The notes beneath the pieces are model-generated. The model saw nothing but the letters and a program-made list of their open reading frames with translations. It ran no database searches and was not told the DNA's origin. From JAHBNG01 sp039028975 (lineage in GTDB: Bacteria > Chloroflexota > Anaerolineae > Caldilineales > Caldilineaceae), in NCBI GenBank assembly GCA_039028975.1, contig JBCCHB010000026.1:61289-125288 (forward strand): a stretch of 64,000 nt of DNA, written 5' to 3'. Shown here in pieces: positions 26,525-36,179 of this stretch (its first letter is position 1; the number at the start of each line of letters is the position of its first letter). The translations under genes and the position numbers were made by a program.

Positions 26525-27319
26525 CTATTGCTCTGTGGGTAGACCAGTCGCAACAAGTTGACCACCATCGACAGTGAACGTAGCACCGGTGGTAAAGCTG
26601 GATGCATTAGATGCTAGGTAAAGCGCGATACCCGTCAGTTCACTTGTCTCTGCTATGCGGTGCTGGGGAATCTGGGCAATAGTGTGTTCATTAATTGTTG
26701 GGTCGGACCAGATGGCGCTGCTGAATTGGGTCTTGATGAAGCCGGGAGCGATTGCGTTGACCTGTATATTGTCTTCAGCTAATTCCGCCGCCAGCACTTC
26801 AGTCATCATGATAACACCTGCCTTGGAGACGCAATAGATCCCCATACCATAAATGGGGACTCGACCGGCAACAGACGCAATGTTAATAACCTTGCCGCCC
26901 CCTCTGGCCTTCATCGACCCTCTGGCCGCCTTAATGACCCGGAAGTATCCTTTAACATTCACATCCAAGATTTTATCCCAGTGGCTCTCTTCTGCACTCA
27001 TCAGGGGGCCAAAGTGGGGATTTGTGGCTGCGTTGTTGACGACAATATCAACACCACCCAGGCTTTCTACCGTCTGCTGAACTAGGCTATTGACCGCTTC
27101 TTCGCTACCTGTGTGGGCTGCAATGGCGACTGCCGAACCACCCGCTTCCTGGATCTTTTCTGCTACGCCCTCTACTCCCTCTTGTTTGCGACTGGCCACG
27201 ACGACTTTTGCTCCGGCTTCAGCATAGGCCAAGGCAATGGCCTCCCCAATACCCCTAGACCCACCCGTGATGAGGGCTACTTTGCCACTTAGATCGAAAT
27301 CTGGCCTGTTCGATTCCAT
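26525..27319 (-). CDS. Short-chain dehydrogenase/reductase (classical SDR)
   Basis: A 264-residue protein. Cofactor motif TGGSRGIG at about 18-25, NNAATNP near 95, catalytic Ser in INIASVAGR, YCVSK as YxxxK, then VNAIAPGFIKTQF and FTTGATFTVDGGQ. The basic Arg after the glycine motif and ASRKQEG suggest NADP(H), though NAD is possible. It oxidises or reduces an alcohol/ketone, perhaps a 3-hydroxyacyl substrate given the acyl-CoA dehydrogenase nearby; that link is inference. Start ATG 27319. Confidence 0.92.
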   Translation of the reverse strand: MESNRPDFDLSGKVALITGGSRGIGEAIALAYAEAGAKVVVASRKQEGVEGVAEKIQEAGGSAVAIAAHTGSEEAVNSLVQQTVESLGGVDIVVNNAATNPHFGPLMSAEESHWDKILDVNVKGYFRVIKAARGSMKARGGGKVINIASVAGRVPIYGMGIYCVSKAGVIMMTEVLAAELAEDNIQVNAIAPGFIKTQFSSAIWSDPTINEHTIAQIPQHRIAETSELTGIALYLASNASSFTTGATFTVDGGQLVATGLPTEQ

Positions 27320-27342
27320 GATTTTTAACCTTATTATACTTC

Positions 27343-27439
27343 GCCAGAAAAGTCTTGTCCCGGCTTTTGATCAATCCACTCTCGGAGTTCCCGAGAAGGA
27401 AGGACATTCCCATCTTCACGGGAACAAGCTTTTTCTGGC
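27343..27439 (+). repeat. Family B repeat, 97 bp
   Basis: GCCAGAAAAGTCTTGTCCCG to the right end GGAACAAGCTTTTTCTGGC, with interior CAATCCACTCTCGGAGTTCC. It lies between the divergent SDR and methyltransferase genes. Confidence 0.88.
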
Positions 27440-27680
27440 CATATATATTTGGATGTCTTTGGTTTGATTGCTCTTTGTCGTATAATGTCTTATTGTAAAG
27501 GCGTATGTTATCAGAGCGTTGATAATCTAACCAATTACTTTGTAGCCAGATGTCTCTTATACCGAGGCTCCGCATAAAGGTATATTTTTTTCACGATTAG
27601 CGGACTTCCTTTATAGCGACTGCCAGTATATATTCTATCCAAACCAATCCTGTTTGAATGTGAGCTCTATTTAACGACAC

Positions 27681-29027
27681 ATGGGAGAAACCATTCAGTT
27701 CTGTTGGCCCGGCAAGGAAGAGGCCATACAACAGATCCATTGCCCAACCAATGCGCGACTTGTACCTTCTGAAGAGGCAAGCTTGTCTGTTTCTAGCCAT
27801 CTTCCTTTTCAGGTAGATAATCATCTTTTCATAGAGGGAGATAATTTGACCGCGCTTAAGTTGTTGGAAGCAGAGTATGCAAAGCGAGTTCAGGTCATCT
27901 ACATTGATCCTCCTTATAACACAGGGAAAGATTTTGTCTATGATGATAAGCTGACTGCTGTCCCAGGCGTCAACGGACAAGGAGCGGGAACCATTGCCAT
28001 GCGTCGACATGCTGCTTGGCTATCCATGATCTATCCACGCCTGGCGGTGGCCCGCCGGTTACTGCGAGAGGATGGTCTGATCTTCATTAGCATTGACGAC
28101 AACGAGGTTCATCATTTACGTTTGATACTGAATGAGATCTTTGGCGAGGAGAATTTCGTTACCCAGTTTGTTTGGCACTCGTCTACGGCTGGGGGCATTC
28201 GATCCAAATATGTAAATCGGAACCACGAGTATGTGCTCTGCTATGCCCGGGATCTGACTTGCGTTCCCAAACTCTTTGCCCCCCTTTCCCAAGAAGCGAT
28301 AAAACAGTATAGCCGTAAGGACGTGCGCGGTACCTACCGCGAAAAGGACTTTGCTTGGATTACCAAGTCGATAAACGAGCGTCAACGCTATCTGATTGAA
28401 TGTCCTGATGGAACTTGGGTCCAGCCTCGACCTGGCTACCTATTTCGCTATGTGCAAGAACGTTTCGAGCAGGCGCTGGCTGATGAACTGGTCGTCTTCA
28501 AAGCAACCGATACCAGCCCACTCATTGACGATCAAGGGCGGTCTGCTCCATGGAATATTTACATCAAAAAGTACCTGGGGGATGGCAAAGGCGCGCCCGC
28601 TTCCCTAATCCCCAAGAGTATCGTTGGGTTATACAATCATGGCACCGAGGAGATCAAAGCTATCTTTGGAGCCAAGATCTTCGAAAATCCAAAGCCCACC
28701 GCGTTTCTACGGTACTTTATTGAGATGGGGCTGGGCGTGGCCGAGAATCCGCAAGAAGGAATTGTCTTAGATTTTTTTGCTGGCACATGCAGCACAGCCC
28801 ACGCCGTTCTCAAGATGAACGCCGAGGATGGTGGTCAGCGTCGCTTTATTATGGTGCAGCAGGCAGAAGAGACGCCCGCGCGGTCCCTGGCGCGGAAGAT
28901 AGGCTTTGAGACGATTTCGGAGATGGGGATAGAGCGGATTCGGTGTGTAGGAAAGATGCTCGATCGGTGTGATGAAATGGGCCTTTGCGTTCAGCGAATT
29001 GAGGATGACCTCCATCTAAATGATTGA
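27681..29027 (+). CDS. Type III-like DNA adenine/cytosine methyltransferase (beta class)
   Basis: A 448-residue protein. The N-terminus FCWPGKEEAIQQ and LFIEGDNLTALKLLEAEY is typical of Mod-type enzymes. Catalytic motif IV DPPYNTG lies at 76-82; the SAM motif I is at 364-372 as DFFAGTCSTAHAV. This order places it in the beta class with the target-recognition region between (about 150-340). Motif I has Cys370 where a Gly is usual (FAGSG). Mod subunits of type III systems are often 550-650 residues, so this one is short. No Res helicase-nuclease is next to it; instead it overlaps by 8 bp a large membrane ATPase. No ribosome-binding site is obvious before ATG 27681. It modifies a specific DNA sequence; the target is not deducible. 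Confidence 0.9.
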   Translation: MGETIQFCWPGKEEAIQQIHCPTNARLVPSEEASLSVSSHLPFQVDNHLFIEGDNLTALKLLEAEYAKRVQVIYIDPPYNTGKDFVYDDKLTAVPGVNGQGAGTIAMRRHAAWLSMIYPRLAVARRLLREDGLIFISIDDNEVHHLRLILNEIFGEENFVTQFVWHSSTAGGIRSKYVNRNHEYVLCYARDLTCVPKLFAPLSQEAIKQYSRKDVRGTYREKDFAWITKSINERQRYLIECPDGTWVQPRPGYLFRYVQERFEQALADELVVFKATDTSPLIDDQGRSAPWNIYIKKYLGDGKGAPASLIPKSIVGLYNHGTEEIKAIFGAKIFENPKPTAFLRYFIEMGLGVAENPQEGIVLDFFAGTCSTAHAVLKMNAEDGGQRRFIMVQQAEETPARSLARKIGFETISEMGIERIRCVGKMLDRCDEMGLCVQRIEDDLHLND

Positions 29028-32000
29028 CCCAGTGCAAAAATACCCTAATCTGGATTTATTACCCGTTTTTTTCTCTCGCTTCAGTGTAAGGTCGCGGCGG
29101 GACTTTTGGGCATTACTTGGTTGGATGCTCTACTTTCCCAGCGCTATTGATGAGTATATTTACCAGTCTGCAACGAATTTTAGTGGAAGGCGCGCTAGTG
29201 GTGAAGTCTTAAACAGTGAAGTAAACAGTGGGCAGATAGATTTAGATGAGGGGCCTGCAAGCAGATCCCTCCACCATCCGGAACTATTTTTGTTAAGTTT
29301 TGCGATTGGGCTGCTGTCTCTGCTCGTTTTTAGTTTACTATTTTGGGGGGCTTCGTTTTTCTTCCGCTATGGCCTGCTTTCTCTTTTCGGCGAATTCCAA
29401 AGACATATCGAACCGCTAAGTGCTTACATTGCCATTTCGTTTCTTGTCTCCGCAATTGTGCTTCTTTGTATCGCTATTGCGGTTTTGTATCTCAATGTGA
29501 GAGGACGCACTCACTTAGGATATAAGGCATTCATAAAGAATAGCCTTTGGATCTCATTGACATTATCTTTGTTTGTCGCGTGGATTCTTGCTGCCGGGAC
29601 CGCCCTTTGGTATGAATTTGCTGTGCTCTCTGGCCTAATTGCCGGTGGTGTTCTGGGTGGTGCGGCGAGATTGACTCTATTGCCACTTCATCTCGAAAAA
29701 GATGACTCGCTTCGCGTTGTTGCCCAATTATTCCTCTTTCTTTCTCTCTTTATGAGTGTACTACTTCTGATTCTCTTTTGGATGAATACGGAGAGAGACG
29801 TTGTTGGCATCGCTGTGCTTTTATTGTTGGCTTTGGTGATTGCCGTTTGCGCTGCTGGTCTGGTCGTCTTACGCCCAGATGATTGGTGGCTTGCCTGGAA
29901 TCGATGTGAAGATGAACCCGATGAGCAGGGACATTGGCAAGTTCCCCATGTCACAACGGCACCCTTTCCCCGAGTACTGTCTGAGTTAAAGCAAGTGCTT
30001 GACGAGGAATGGGAGCAAGGTCTTCAGTATACGTTGGCGCTGGAAACCTATACCTTTCAGCAGCCTTATATCACCCATATGATTCGTCAGATTCTGAAGG
30101 GGGCAACAGAAGCGCAAGTAGTAGAACGGGTGTATGAATTGCACCTTCGACCTGCCTTCCAAAGTCGGATCCGTGACTATGCACCGAAGAGCAACAAACC
30201 CTTTGTGCTGCATGAACGCAAAAGACCTGCCCTGAATGTTTGGCAGTTGTCGAACGAAAAGAAAAAGAATAAGTTTTTTGTACGTCCAGAACCGCTCAGA
30301 GTCAATTTGGCCACAGACACGTCGGCTAGAGCAGTTGTGGCTGCCTTTTACTCTCTAGAGAGACTGCATGTGGACAAAGCCTTGGAAGCATTGAAGGGTT
30401 GTTCCCTCCATGAAGCCAAGAGAGGTGGTGTATTAGGTGCTGAACTATGCGATCTGCTTTCATTTATCTTGATGTTGAGCAATGACAATATCCGTGATTT
30501 GGCCCCTATGTCTTTGCCTGAACCCCCAACAAAGAGTAAGTTCCAAACCGCTTGGAACACTTTAGAGGATTTTCAAGTCTTTGTTCGCTGCTTTTGGGTC
30601 TATACCCACTGTAGAAAGCATGATAATCGCCAACGTATGGCCGAACTTTGTATCCACCATCTGGGTGAAGTGGCTCGAGTACTCTACCATTTCAAAACAG
30701 AGAAAATGCAGGAAGACGGTTTATCAACTGATCAGTATAAATCAACTTACCCAATCGAATACCTACTTTGGCGACGGGCAAGTACGTGGCGGCTAGATCT
30801 CAAAAAGGATCAAAAGAGCCAAAAGCGAAACCATGAGAATTCCACAAAAGCGGACTCTGACCAAGAGGGGACGTTTAAGCCAAGCGAACCAAAGCCCATA
30901 GACAATCCCTTCAACTTTGTCGAGCCCCTTCGTGATAGTAGGCTCTTGTCTATGCGGGATGAACTCTTGCAGAAGTTTAAAAAGGCGTGGAAACCAGGTA
31001 ACTTTCAGCCCATTTTATTGTATGGCCAGCGCCAGATTGGAAAAACATCTGTTATCTTTAGCGCGGCTCGGGACAAGTCTATCTATGCTGACATTTTGGT
31101 CGCTTATGTAAATCTTCAGCATCTGGGGATCAATGCGACTCATGCAGAAATGTTAAGGACCATCTGCGATGAGATTCACCTACATTACCAGTATGTTGCT
31201 CCTCCTAATTTTGATGAACTTGTGAAGGCACCCTACCATATCTTTCAATTGTACATTCGCAATTATTGTTTAGCCCTTCGGGAACAAGGCCTTGTTGTTG
31301 TATTAGATGAGTTTGATCATATTGGGAGTATTGCAAATTTTTCTGGGACAGAAGATAACTTCCTCTCTTACTTATGGGAGCTATCCCAATCGGAAAGTAA
31401 GCTGGGCTTTGTCTTTGTTACACCGAGAACACCTGGCGAAATACAGAGCGATTATAGTAATCCCTTTGCTACTGGATTGAGTCCGATTCGCGTCAGCTAT
31501 ATTGATAAAAGCCACACCCAAGAGATCTTGCGGCGTCCCACCGATGATTTTTTACCCTATTTCCATCAAGAGGCTATCGACTACATCGTGGACCTAACTG
31601 GTGGGCATCCATATCTGGTTCAAATTATCGCTTATTGTATTCTTGAAAGGTATAACGACCAGATAGAAAAAGCAACGGTTGAATCGACCAAGGCTTTTCC
31701 TGATCCATTGTTTTTGGCCGCGGATATTCGCCAAGTTATGGCTGACGACGCTAATTTCAAGGGCCGAAGCTTACGTTACTTTGAAAATGTATTACGGGAA
31801 GTTGTGGATGATGATCTAGAATGCCAAAAGCTCCTGCGTCGATTGGCCTGTCACCAGGATGGATTTTCTGAAACCGATTTGAAAACTATGCCCGTAACCC
31901 TTGGTTATTTGGCAAAGCTTACTGAGCATGATGTTGTAGAACAAAATCCAACGAATAAACGGTTTCGTATTCATGTGGGACTCTTACAAGATAAAATACA

Positions 32001-33204
32001 ATATCCCATTACGCAGATTCGCACACTCGAGCAGGAGCAGCTCTTTCAAGCTTACAAGCGCCAACCGTCATCGGCACTTCAATACCGAATATACCCAAAA
32101 GATACCTTGCACTTTATTTTGTGTGATAGTGATGTGTATGAAACCATTCGTGGACATACGAGTGATACGAAGGATGTTCTCGCTCGATGTTCTGTCTGGA
32201 AAAAGAACAGCTCATCCTCCTCTTGTACCCCTCTTGTGAGCTTCCTCGGCAATCTTGCCTGTGAAGATAAAGCCGTAGCCACTCAGCTTACCAACTATGC
32301 ATTCGAGCAGTCTAACCTGACGAAAGAACGTGAGGTCATTGCCCCTGTTGAGCCGCTTACATTTTGGCAACTCTATTTTGGAGACTTCGTAACTGAGACA
32401 CTCCCTCCAACGTATTGGCGTCAGACAAAATTTCGGGACATTGATAGATCATATGAATCACTGACTTCTGAACTAGCTCAGGCCATCGCTACGCTGTCTC
32501 AGCTGCCCCCTATCTCTGAACCCTCTGATGATAACTCTGATTTTGAATTCTGTGCTTTGGATGTGGACAATCCACGTGATGGCTTGAGCCAGATTCATTC
32601 CTTGGTCACGGATATTCACACCGAGGATCCTAATCAAGTCCAAAATGCGCAACGAGATGAGCTGATATATTTTCCCTTAGAATTTAGTGAATTTGAAGAG
32701 CTGTATGGGCCATTGCTCACTCATTCAAGGCATAACTTTGTCACGCTGGTTAAAAAACGGCCGGCTGAAAAACAATTTTCTACCACAGAAGATGATACTG
32801 CCGTTCAGTATAGTGAAGAGGATAACGCCGAATGGAAAGAGTCGAAAAGTCAAAAGACAATGGCACCAGGCCCCAGCAAGCAGGACTCTACGGAAGAGAG
32901 TACTGAAGAACTGAATGACATTGTTGGCTTTATCATCGCGTTTGATGCACAAAATGTAGATGATGAAGTTGCTGAGACAGAAAACACACTACTTGTTAAA
33001 ATGGTTGCTGTCCGGTCCGAGTACCAGAATACATCTTTATTTGATGAATTGCTATACCAATGTTATCAAAGGGCCAAAGCCAATAACTTTACGCAGGTAC
33101 GCCATGACTTTGTCCGAAACGGCGATAAGTCTTTAGCTTATGAACAGCTGAGGGGCGTAGCACAATCCAGAGTAAACTATAAGCTATACAGAGCTCTTCC
33201 ATAA
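29020..33204 (+). CDS. Membrane-anchored STAND-like ATPase with GNAT-like C-terminus
   Basis: A 1394-residue protein. Roughly five or six hydrophobic helices lie between residues 88 and 282, then a soluble region. The ATPase has Walker A GQRQIGKTS at 669-677 and Walker B VVVLDEFD at about 759-766, followed by GHPYLVQIIAYCILE near 866, all typical of STAND/AAA ATPases that act as sensors. A winged-helix-like segment follows (about 925-990). The last 100 residues (IVGFIIAFDA, then VKMVAVRSEYQNTSLFDELL and the helix after it) follow the GNAT acetyltransferase layout, but the acetyl-CoA loop is weak. Its ATG lies inside the methyltransferase stop region (ATGATTGA), so the two are translationally coupled. 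A phage-sensing effector is the leading guess; a transport or partition role is not excluded. Confidence 0.75.
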   Translation: MIDPVQKYPNLDLLPVFFSRFSVRSRRDFWALLGWMLYFPSAIDEYIYQSATNFSGRRASGEVLNSEVNSGQIDLDEGPASRSLHHPELFLLSFAIGLLSLLVFSLLFWGASFFFRYGLLSLFGEFQRHIEPLSAYIAISFLVSAIVLLCIAIAVLYLNVRGRTHLGYKAFIKNSLWISLTLSLFVAWILAAGTALWYEFAVLSGLIAGGVLGGAARLTLLPLHLEKDDSLRVVAQLFLFLSLFMSVLLLILFWMNTERDVVGIAVLLLLALVIAVCAAGLVVLRPDDWWLAWNRCEDEPDEQGHWQVPHVTTAPFPRVLSELKQVLDEEWEQGLQYTLALETYTFQQPYITHMIRQILKGATEAQVVERVYELHLRPAFQSRIRDYAPKSNKPFVLHERKRPALNVWQLSNEKKKNKFFVRPEPLRVNLATDTSARAVVAAFYSLERLHVDKALEALKGCSLHEAKRGGVLGAELCDLLSFILMLSNDNIRDLAPMSLPEPPTKSKFQTAWNTLEDFQVFVRCFWVYTHCRKHDNRQRMAELCIHHLGEVARVLYHFKTEKMQEDGLSTDQYKSTYPIEYLLWRRASTWRLDLKKDQKSQKRNHENSTKADSDQEGTFKPSEPKPIDNPFNFVEPLRDSRLLSMRDELLQKFKKAWKPGNFQPILLYGQRQIGKTSVIFSAARDKSIYADILVAYVNLQHLGINATHAEMLRTICDEIHLHYQYVAPPNFDELVKAPYHIFQLYIRNYCLALREQGLVVVLDEFDHIGSIANFSGTEDNFLSYLWELSQSESKLGFVFVTPRTPGEIQSDYSNPFATGLSPIRVSYIDKSHTQEILRRPTDDFLPYFHQEAIDYIVDLTGGHPYLVQIIAYCILERYNDQIEKATVESTKAFPDPLFLAADIRQVMADDANFKGRSLRYFENVLREVVDDDLECQKLLRRLACHQDGFSETDLKTMPVTLGYLAKLTEHDVVEQNPTNKRFRIHVGLLQDKIQYPITQIRTLEQEQLFQAYKRQPSSALQYRIYPKDTLHFILCDSDVYETIRGHTSDTKDVLARCSVWKKNSSSSSCTPLVSFLGNLACEDKAVATQLTNYAFEQSNLTKEREVIAPVEPLTFWQLYFGDFVTETLPPTYWRQTKFRDIDRSYESLTSELAQAIATLSQLPPISEPSDDNSDFEFCALDVDNPRDGLSQIHSLVTDIHTEDPNQVQNAQRDELIYFPLEFSEFEELYGPLLTHSRHNFVTLVKKRPAEKQFSTTEDDTAVQYSEEDNAEWKESKSQKTMAPGPSKQDSTEESTEELNDIVGFIIAFDAQNVDDEVAETENTLLVKMVAVRSEYQNTSLFDELLYQCYQRAKANNFTQVRHDFVRNGDKSLAYEQLRGVAQSRVNYKLYRALP

Positions 33205-33596
33205 ATTAACCAAAGCTCTATCGGTATTCTCAGGAGATGACATTAAAATCGAATGACTCTCAGATTAGATTTGCACACCAAACCAGTGAAACCCATGGCT
33301 CCTTACAAGGGCTTAACCAATACAGTTGCATTCCCTGGACATCCATATGCTAGCAAGGTCAGTCCCACTACCCACCGAGGATAGTATTCTGAGGCGAGAC
33401 TGGCCTCTCTAGACTCTCAAAGAAAGATTGGCCGCGCTCTATGGAAAAGTTAGAGACACATAGATGTCCCAGTTCAGTAGTTCACGAATTGATTGGAAAA
33501 TGTCATTTCGATGTACCCAGAGGATATCCGCGATGAGAAATCCTCTGGCTGAACAGCAAGATCTCTCCTATCATGCCGCTCTGCGGCCACTTCATG
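33205..33596. other. Spacer with a family C repeat
   Basis: No gene was seen. 33498-33596 matches the family C element at 60880-61102: TGTCATTTCGATGTACCC, AGAGGATATCCGCGATGAG and the TGCCGCTCTGCGGCCACTTC segment, in that order. Confidence 0.6.
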
Positions 33597-33689
33597 AGCG
33601 GAGCACATCGATTGAAATCGTGAACTACTGAGTTTGGTTATTCTAACAGAGCTGTAGGAAACTACGGTTTTCAAATCCACTGCAGCTTA
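33597..33689 (+). repeat. Family A repeat, diverged, ending in a stop codon
   Basis: The left arm is degraded (CGATTGAAATCG), the interior has AGAGCTGTAGGAAACTACGG, and the right end is GGTTTTCAAATCCACTG then CAGCTTA. The terminal TTA (33687-33689) is the stop codon of the minus-strand SH3b/PD40 gene. Confidence 0.6.
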
Positions 33690-35318
33690 GAACCAATCCA
33701 TCTTCTCAAAGAACCAAGCTGGGAGTACGTCTGCATCAATAATTTTGCGCAGATCGCTACCATCAGACCTCATGGCATAGATGGCCCAACTTCCGCCACG
33801 GTCACTACGGAAGGCAATCCACTGACCATCTGGGCTCCAAACTGGCAGACCGTCGCTGGCAGGATTGGTCGTTAGGCGTTGTTTACCGGACCCATCGGTA
33901 TTGATTACATAGATCTCAAAGTTCCCATCTTCTTGGCTAATGTAGGCAATACGCTGACCGTTTGGACTCCAAGCCGGTTGCCCATCGCTCCCCCCAGTCG
34001 TCAGGCGGCTGCGCGCGCTGGGGTCTGTGGAATTCGCATCAATGATCCAGAGGCCACATCCACCACCCACACAGGCCCGATGGACAACCTGATCGTTAAC
34101 AGGACTCCAAGATGGATACTCACCCCGGGTAAGACCGCGCAGTCCGCCACCATCGGTATTAATTACAAAGATATCCTGCCCACCGTTGAGAACCAAGCGA
34201 TCACCACCGGGACTAAAGCTGGCATAGGCACCGCCAGGAACCACTTGTCGATTGTTCTGGTAATTTCGATCCATGATCCAGGTGCCGTAATCGTCACCGG
34301 CTTTGGCTGGCCAGGCAAAGTAGACAATTTGTGAGCCATCTTTGCTGACATCCACCTCGGTCCACCAATCGCCAATTTTGGTGGAGCTACCAGTTCCAAA
34401 GTTATATTCCCATAGCTCCCAACGTTCGTCGTCCATATTGGCTACGCTATAGAGTAGGCGCCCTTTCATGCCAGCGGTTGATGCACGCGGTGCTGTTGTG
34501 GAGTCTGGGGCCGAGGTTGGGGTTGGCTCTGTTGAAGCTGTGGTGGTTGTCTCTGGCGTTGTTGTATTGCTTGTATGGCTATCTGTTGTGCTTGAATCTA
34601 CTGCCGAAGTCACTTGTCCTGGTGTGGCAACGTCGATACTATTTATATCTCCAGCCAATTCTACAATGCCTACATAGACCCAAGCAGAGCCGCTATCAGA
34701 TAAGGTGATTTCAATCCACGTGCTGGCAGCATTCCGACCTGTAACTGGAAATTGTTCGTCAGCAACAGCCTGAGTGACAACTTCATATCCTGTTCCAGGC
34801 CCACTACGTAAATTGACCCGAGGTCGATCAATACGTATGGTTAGATCAGTGGAAGCCTGGGGAGATGACTCTGTACTTGTGTCAGCCTGTGAGTCAGGCA
34901 CTTGAGTGGGGGCAGGCCTTTGAGCTGTCGAAACATTTGTCGAAACCGATACGCTGTTCAGATCGCCGATTACTTCAACAATGCCTACGTATACCCAAAC
35001 ATTTGTCCCATCTGATAGACGAATTTCAACCCAATTCTCGTTGGCACTGCGGCCAATAACTTCGTATTGCTCATCAGCAGAGGCACGACTCACAACGTCG
35101 TATCTCATGCCAGGTCCCCTGCGTAAATTAACCTGAGGTCGATCAATACGTACAATTGGACCGTTCGTAGCCTGCAAGTTCACTGCTGAATAGGCATCCA
35201 CATTGGCATCCAAATGCCAAGTAGCTTGCACTTCATGCGTTGACAGGATAACGAGTACACAGCCTAGAAGTAGCCCACTGCTGAATGTGAGATACTGCTT
35301 AATCATTGTTTTTTTCAT
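33687..35318 (-). CDS. Secreted protein with two SH3b domains and a TolB/PD40 propeller
   Basis: A 543-residue protein. Signal sequence at about 1-33. Two bacterial SH3 domains, near 53-120 (RIDRPQVNLRRGPGMRYDVV and WVEIRLSDGTNVWVYVGIVE) and 155-220 (RIDRPRVNLRSGPGTGYEVV). A Thr/Ser-rich linker follows, then a TolB-like propeller from about 280 to the end with PD40 blades (DGQPAWSPNGQRIAYISQED, SDGLPVWSPDGQWIAFRSDR). SH3b domains bind cell-wall or other ligands; the propeller binds peptides or sugars. It is probably a cell-surface or periplasmic binding protein. AAAGGAATTAC precedes ATG 35318. The stop lies at the end of a family A repeat. Confidence 0.88.
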   Translation of the reverse strand: MKKTMIKQYLTFSSGLLLGCVLVILSTHEVQATWHLDANVDAYSAVNLQATNGPIVRIDRPQVNLRRGPGMRYDVVSRASADEQYEVIGRSANENWVEIRLSDGTNVWVYVGIVEVIGDLNSVSVSTNVSTAQRPAPTQVPDSQADTSTESSPQASTDLTIRIDRPRVNLRSGPGTGYEVVTQAVADEQFPVTGRNAASTWIEITLSDSGSAWVYVGIVELAGDINSIDVATPGQVTSAVDSSTTDSHTSNTTTPETTTTASTEPTPTSAPDSTTAPRASTAGMKGRLLYSVANMDDERWELWEYNFGTGSSTKIGDWWTEVDVSKDGSQIVYFAWPAKAGDDYGTWIMDRNYQNNRQVVPGGAYASFSPGGDRLVLNGGQDIFVINTDGGGLRGLTRGEYPSWSPVNDQVVHRACVGGGCGLWIIDANSTDPSARSRLTTGGSDGQPAWSPNGQRIAYISQEDGNFEIYVINTDGSGKQRLTTNPASDGLPVWSPDGQWIAFRSDRGGSWAIYAMRSDGSDLRKIIDADVLPAWFFEKMDWF

Positions 35319-36012
35319 TGTAATTCCTTTTAAAAAATTCTCTTTGGCTCAATAAGGAGGCCAAGAGTGCCATGGATATGGATGCGGATACACGCAGAAA
35401 GATTTGTCATTTCTACGTTGGAGCCTGGAAATGCCACAGAACTATCTCTAAAAAGCAATCGAAACATCAATAGACGGAAAATTGGGCAAATTTTCCAAAC
35501 AAAACCAGGTATGATTATAATCCATAATACTTTAGCTATCTGCCGCCTATTGTCATGATCGATTGCTACATTTGGTGGATAATGTAGCTCGCTAGTAGTA
35601 TTTTGTCTCGGTCTCTCTTCTGGGGTGTACGAAAAGGGGCGGCCATAATTATTTTGATTTCAGACCTTTTTTCGTGAATTTATCAATGATAACAAAAATT
35701 GATTCATTAAAATCTTACATATCGCCAGCACTTTTATCGTACCCTGACGTGGAGCAGTTACTTGCTTAGGGAACTAAATGCCTTTAGGTCCGTTATATTT
35801 CTGATGGCATGATGCGTTGGGATAGCAGATTTTTATAAAATTGTCATCAGAGACGCGCGCTAAGGCCGATATTTTTTCGACACCATTACCGAATCAGTCG
35901 ATCCCAACGAATATTATTCTGCAATCAAGTTGAGTATATAGTCCACGCCATCTTTTTGTGGATTGGTCACTTGATGTCTTAATATATGTTCACATCGTTC
36001 CAGAAGGCTGTT

Positions 36013-36179
36013 TATACTCAGCTCCGTTTCAAAACGGGTGTTTCATCTTTATGGTTGCACTTTGTACTCAGCACTGTATGAAAACAATTGCTCAGTCTCT
36101 CTGTTGGAGTTCCAGGGACTACCCATTTTCAAAACAAACGCAGAATCGAAAACACCCATTTTAAAACGACCGCATTATA
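36013..36179 (+). repeat. Family A repeat split by a second copy (nested)
   Basis: Outer left arm TATACTCAGCTCCG, TTTCAAAACGGGTGTTT; outer right arm AAACACCCATTTTAAAACG then ACCGCATTATA. The arms complement each other (GGGTGTTT with AAACACCC). The inner copy spans 36063-36146; without it the outer is 83 bp. Confidence 0.85.
36063..36146 (+). repeat. Inner family A copy, 84 bp
   Basis: TGTACTCAGCACTG, TATGAAAAC, interior GCTCAGTCTCTCTGTTGGAG, right end CATTTTCAAAACAAACG and CAGAAT. It is in the same orientation as the outer copy. Confidence 0.8.

Noticed and set aside
27681..33204. A classical type III restriction-modification system
   Set aside because: The downstream gene has no DEAD-box helicase motifs or nuclease motif of Res, but membrane helices and a STAND-like ATPase.
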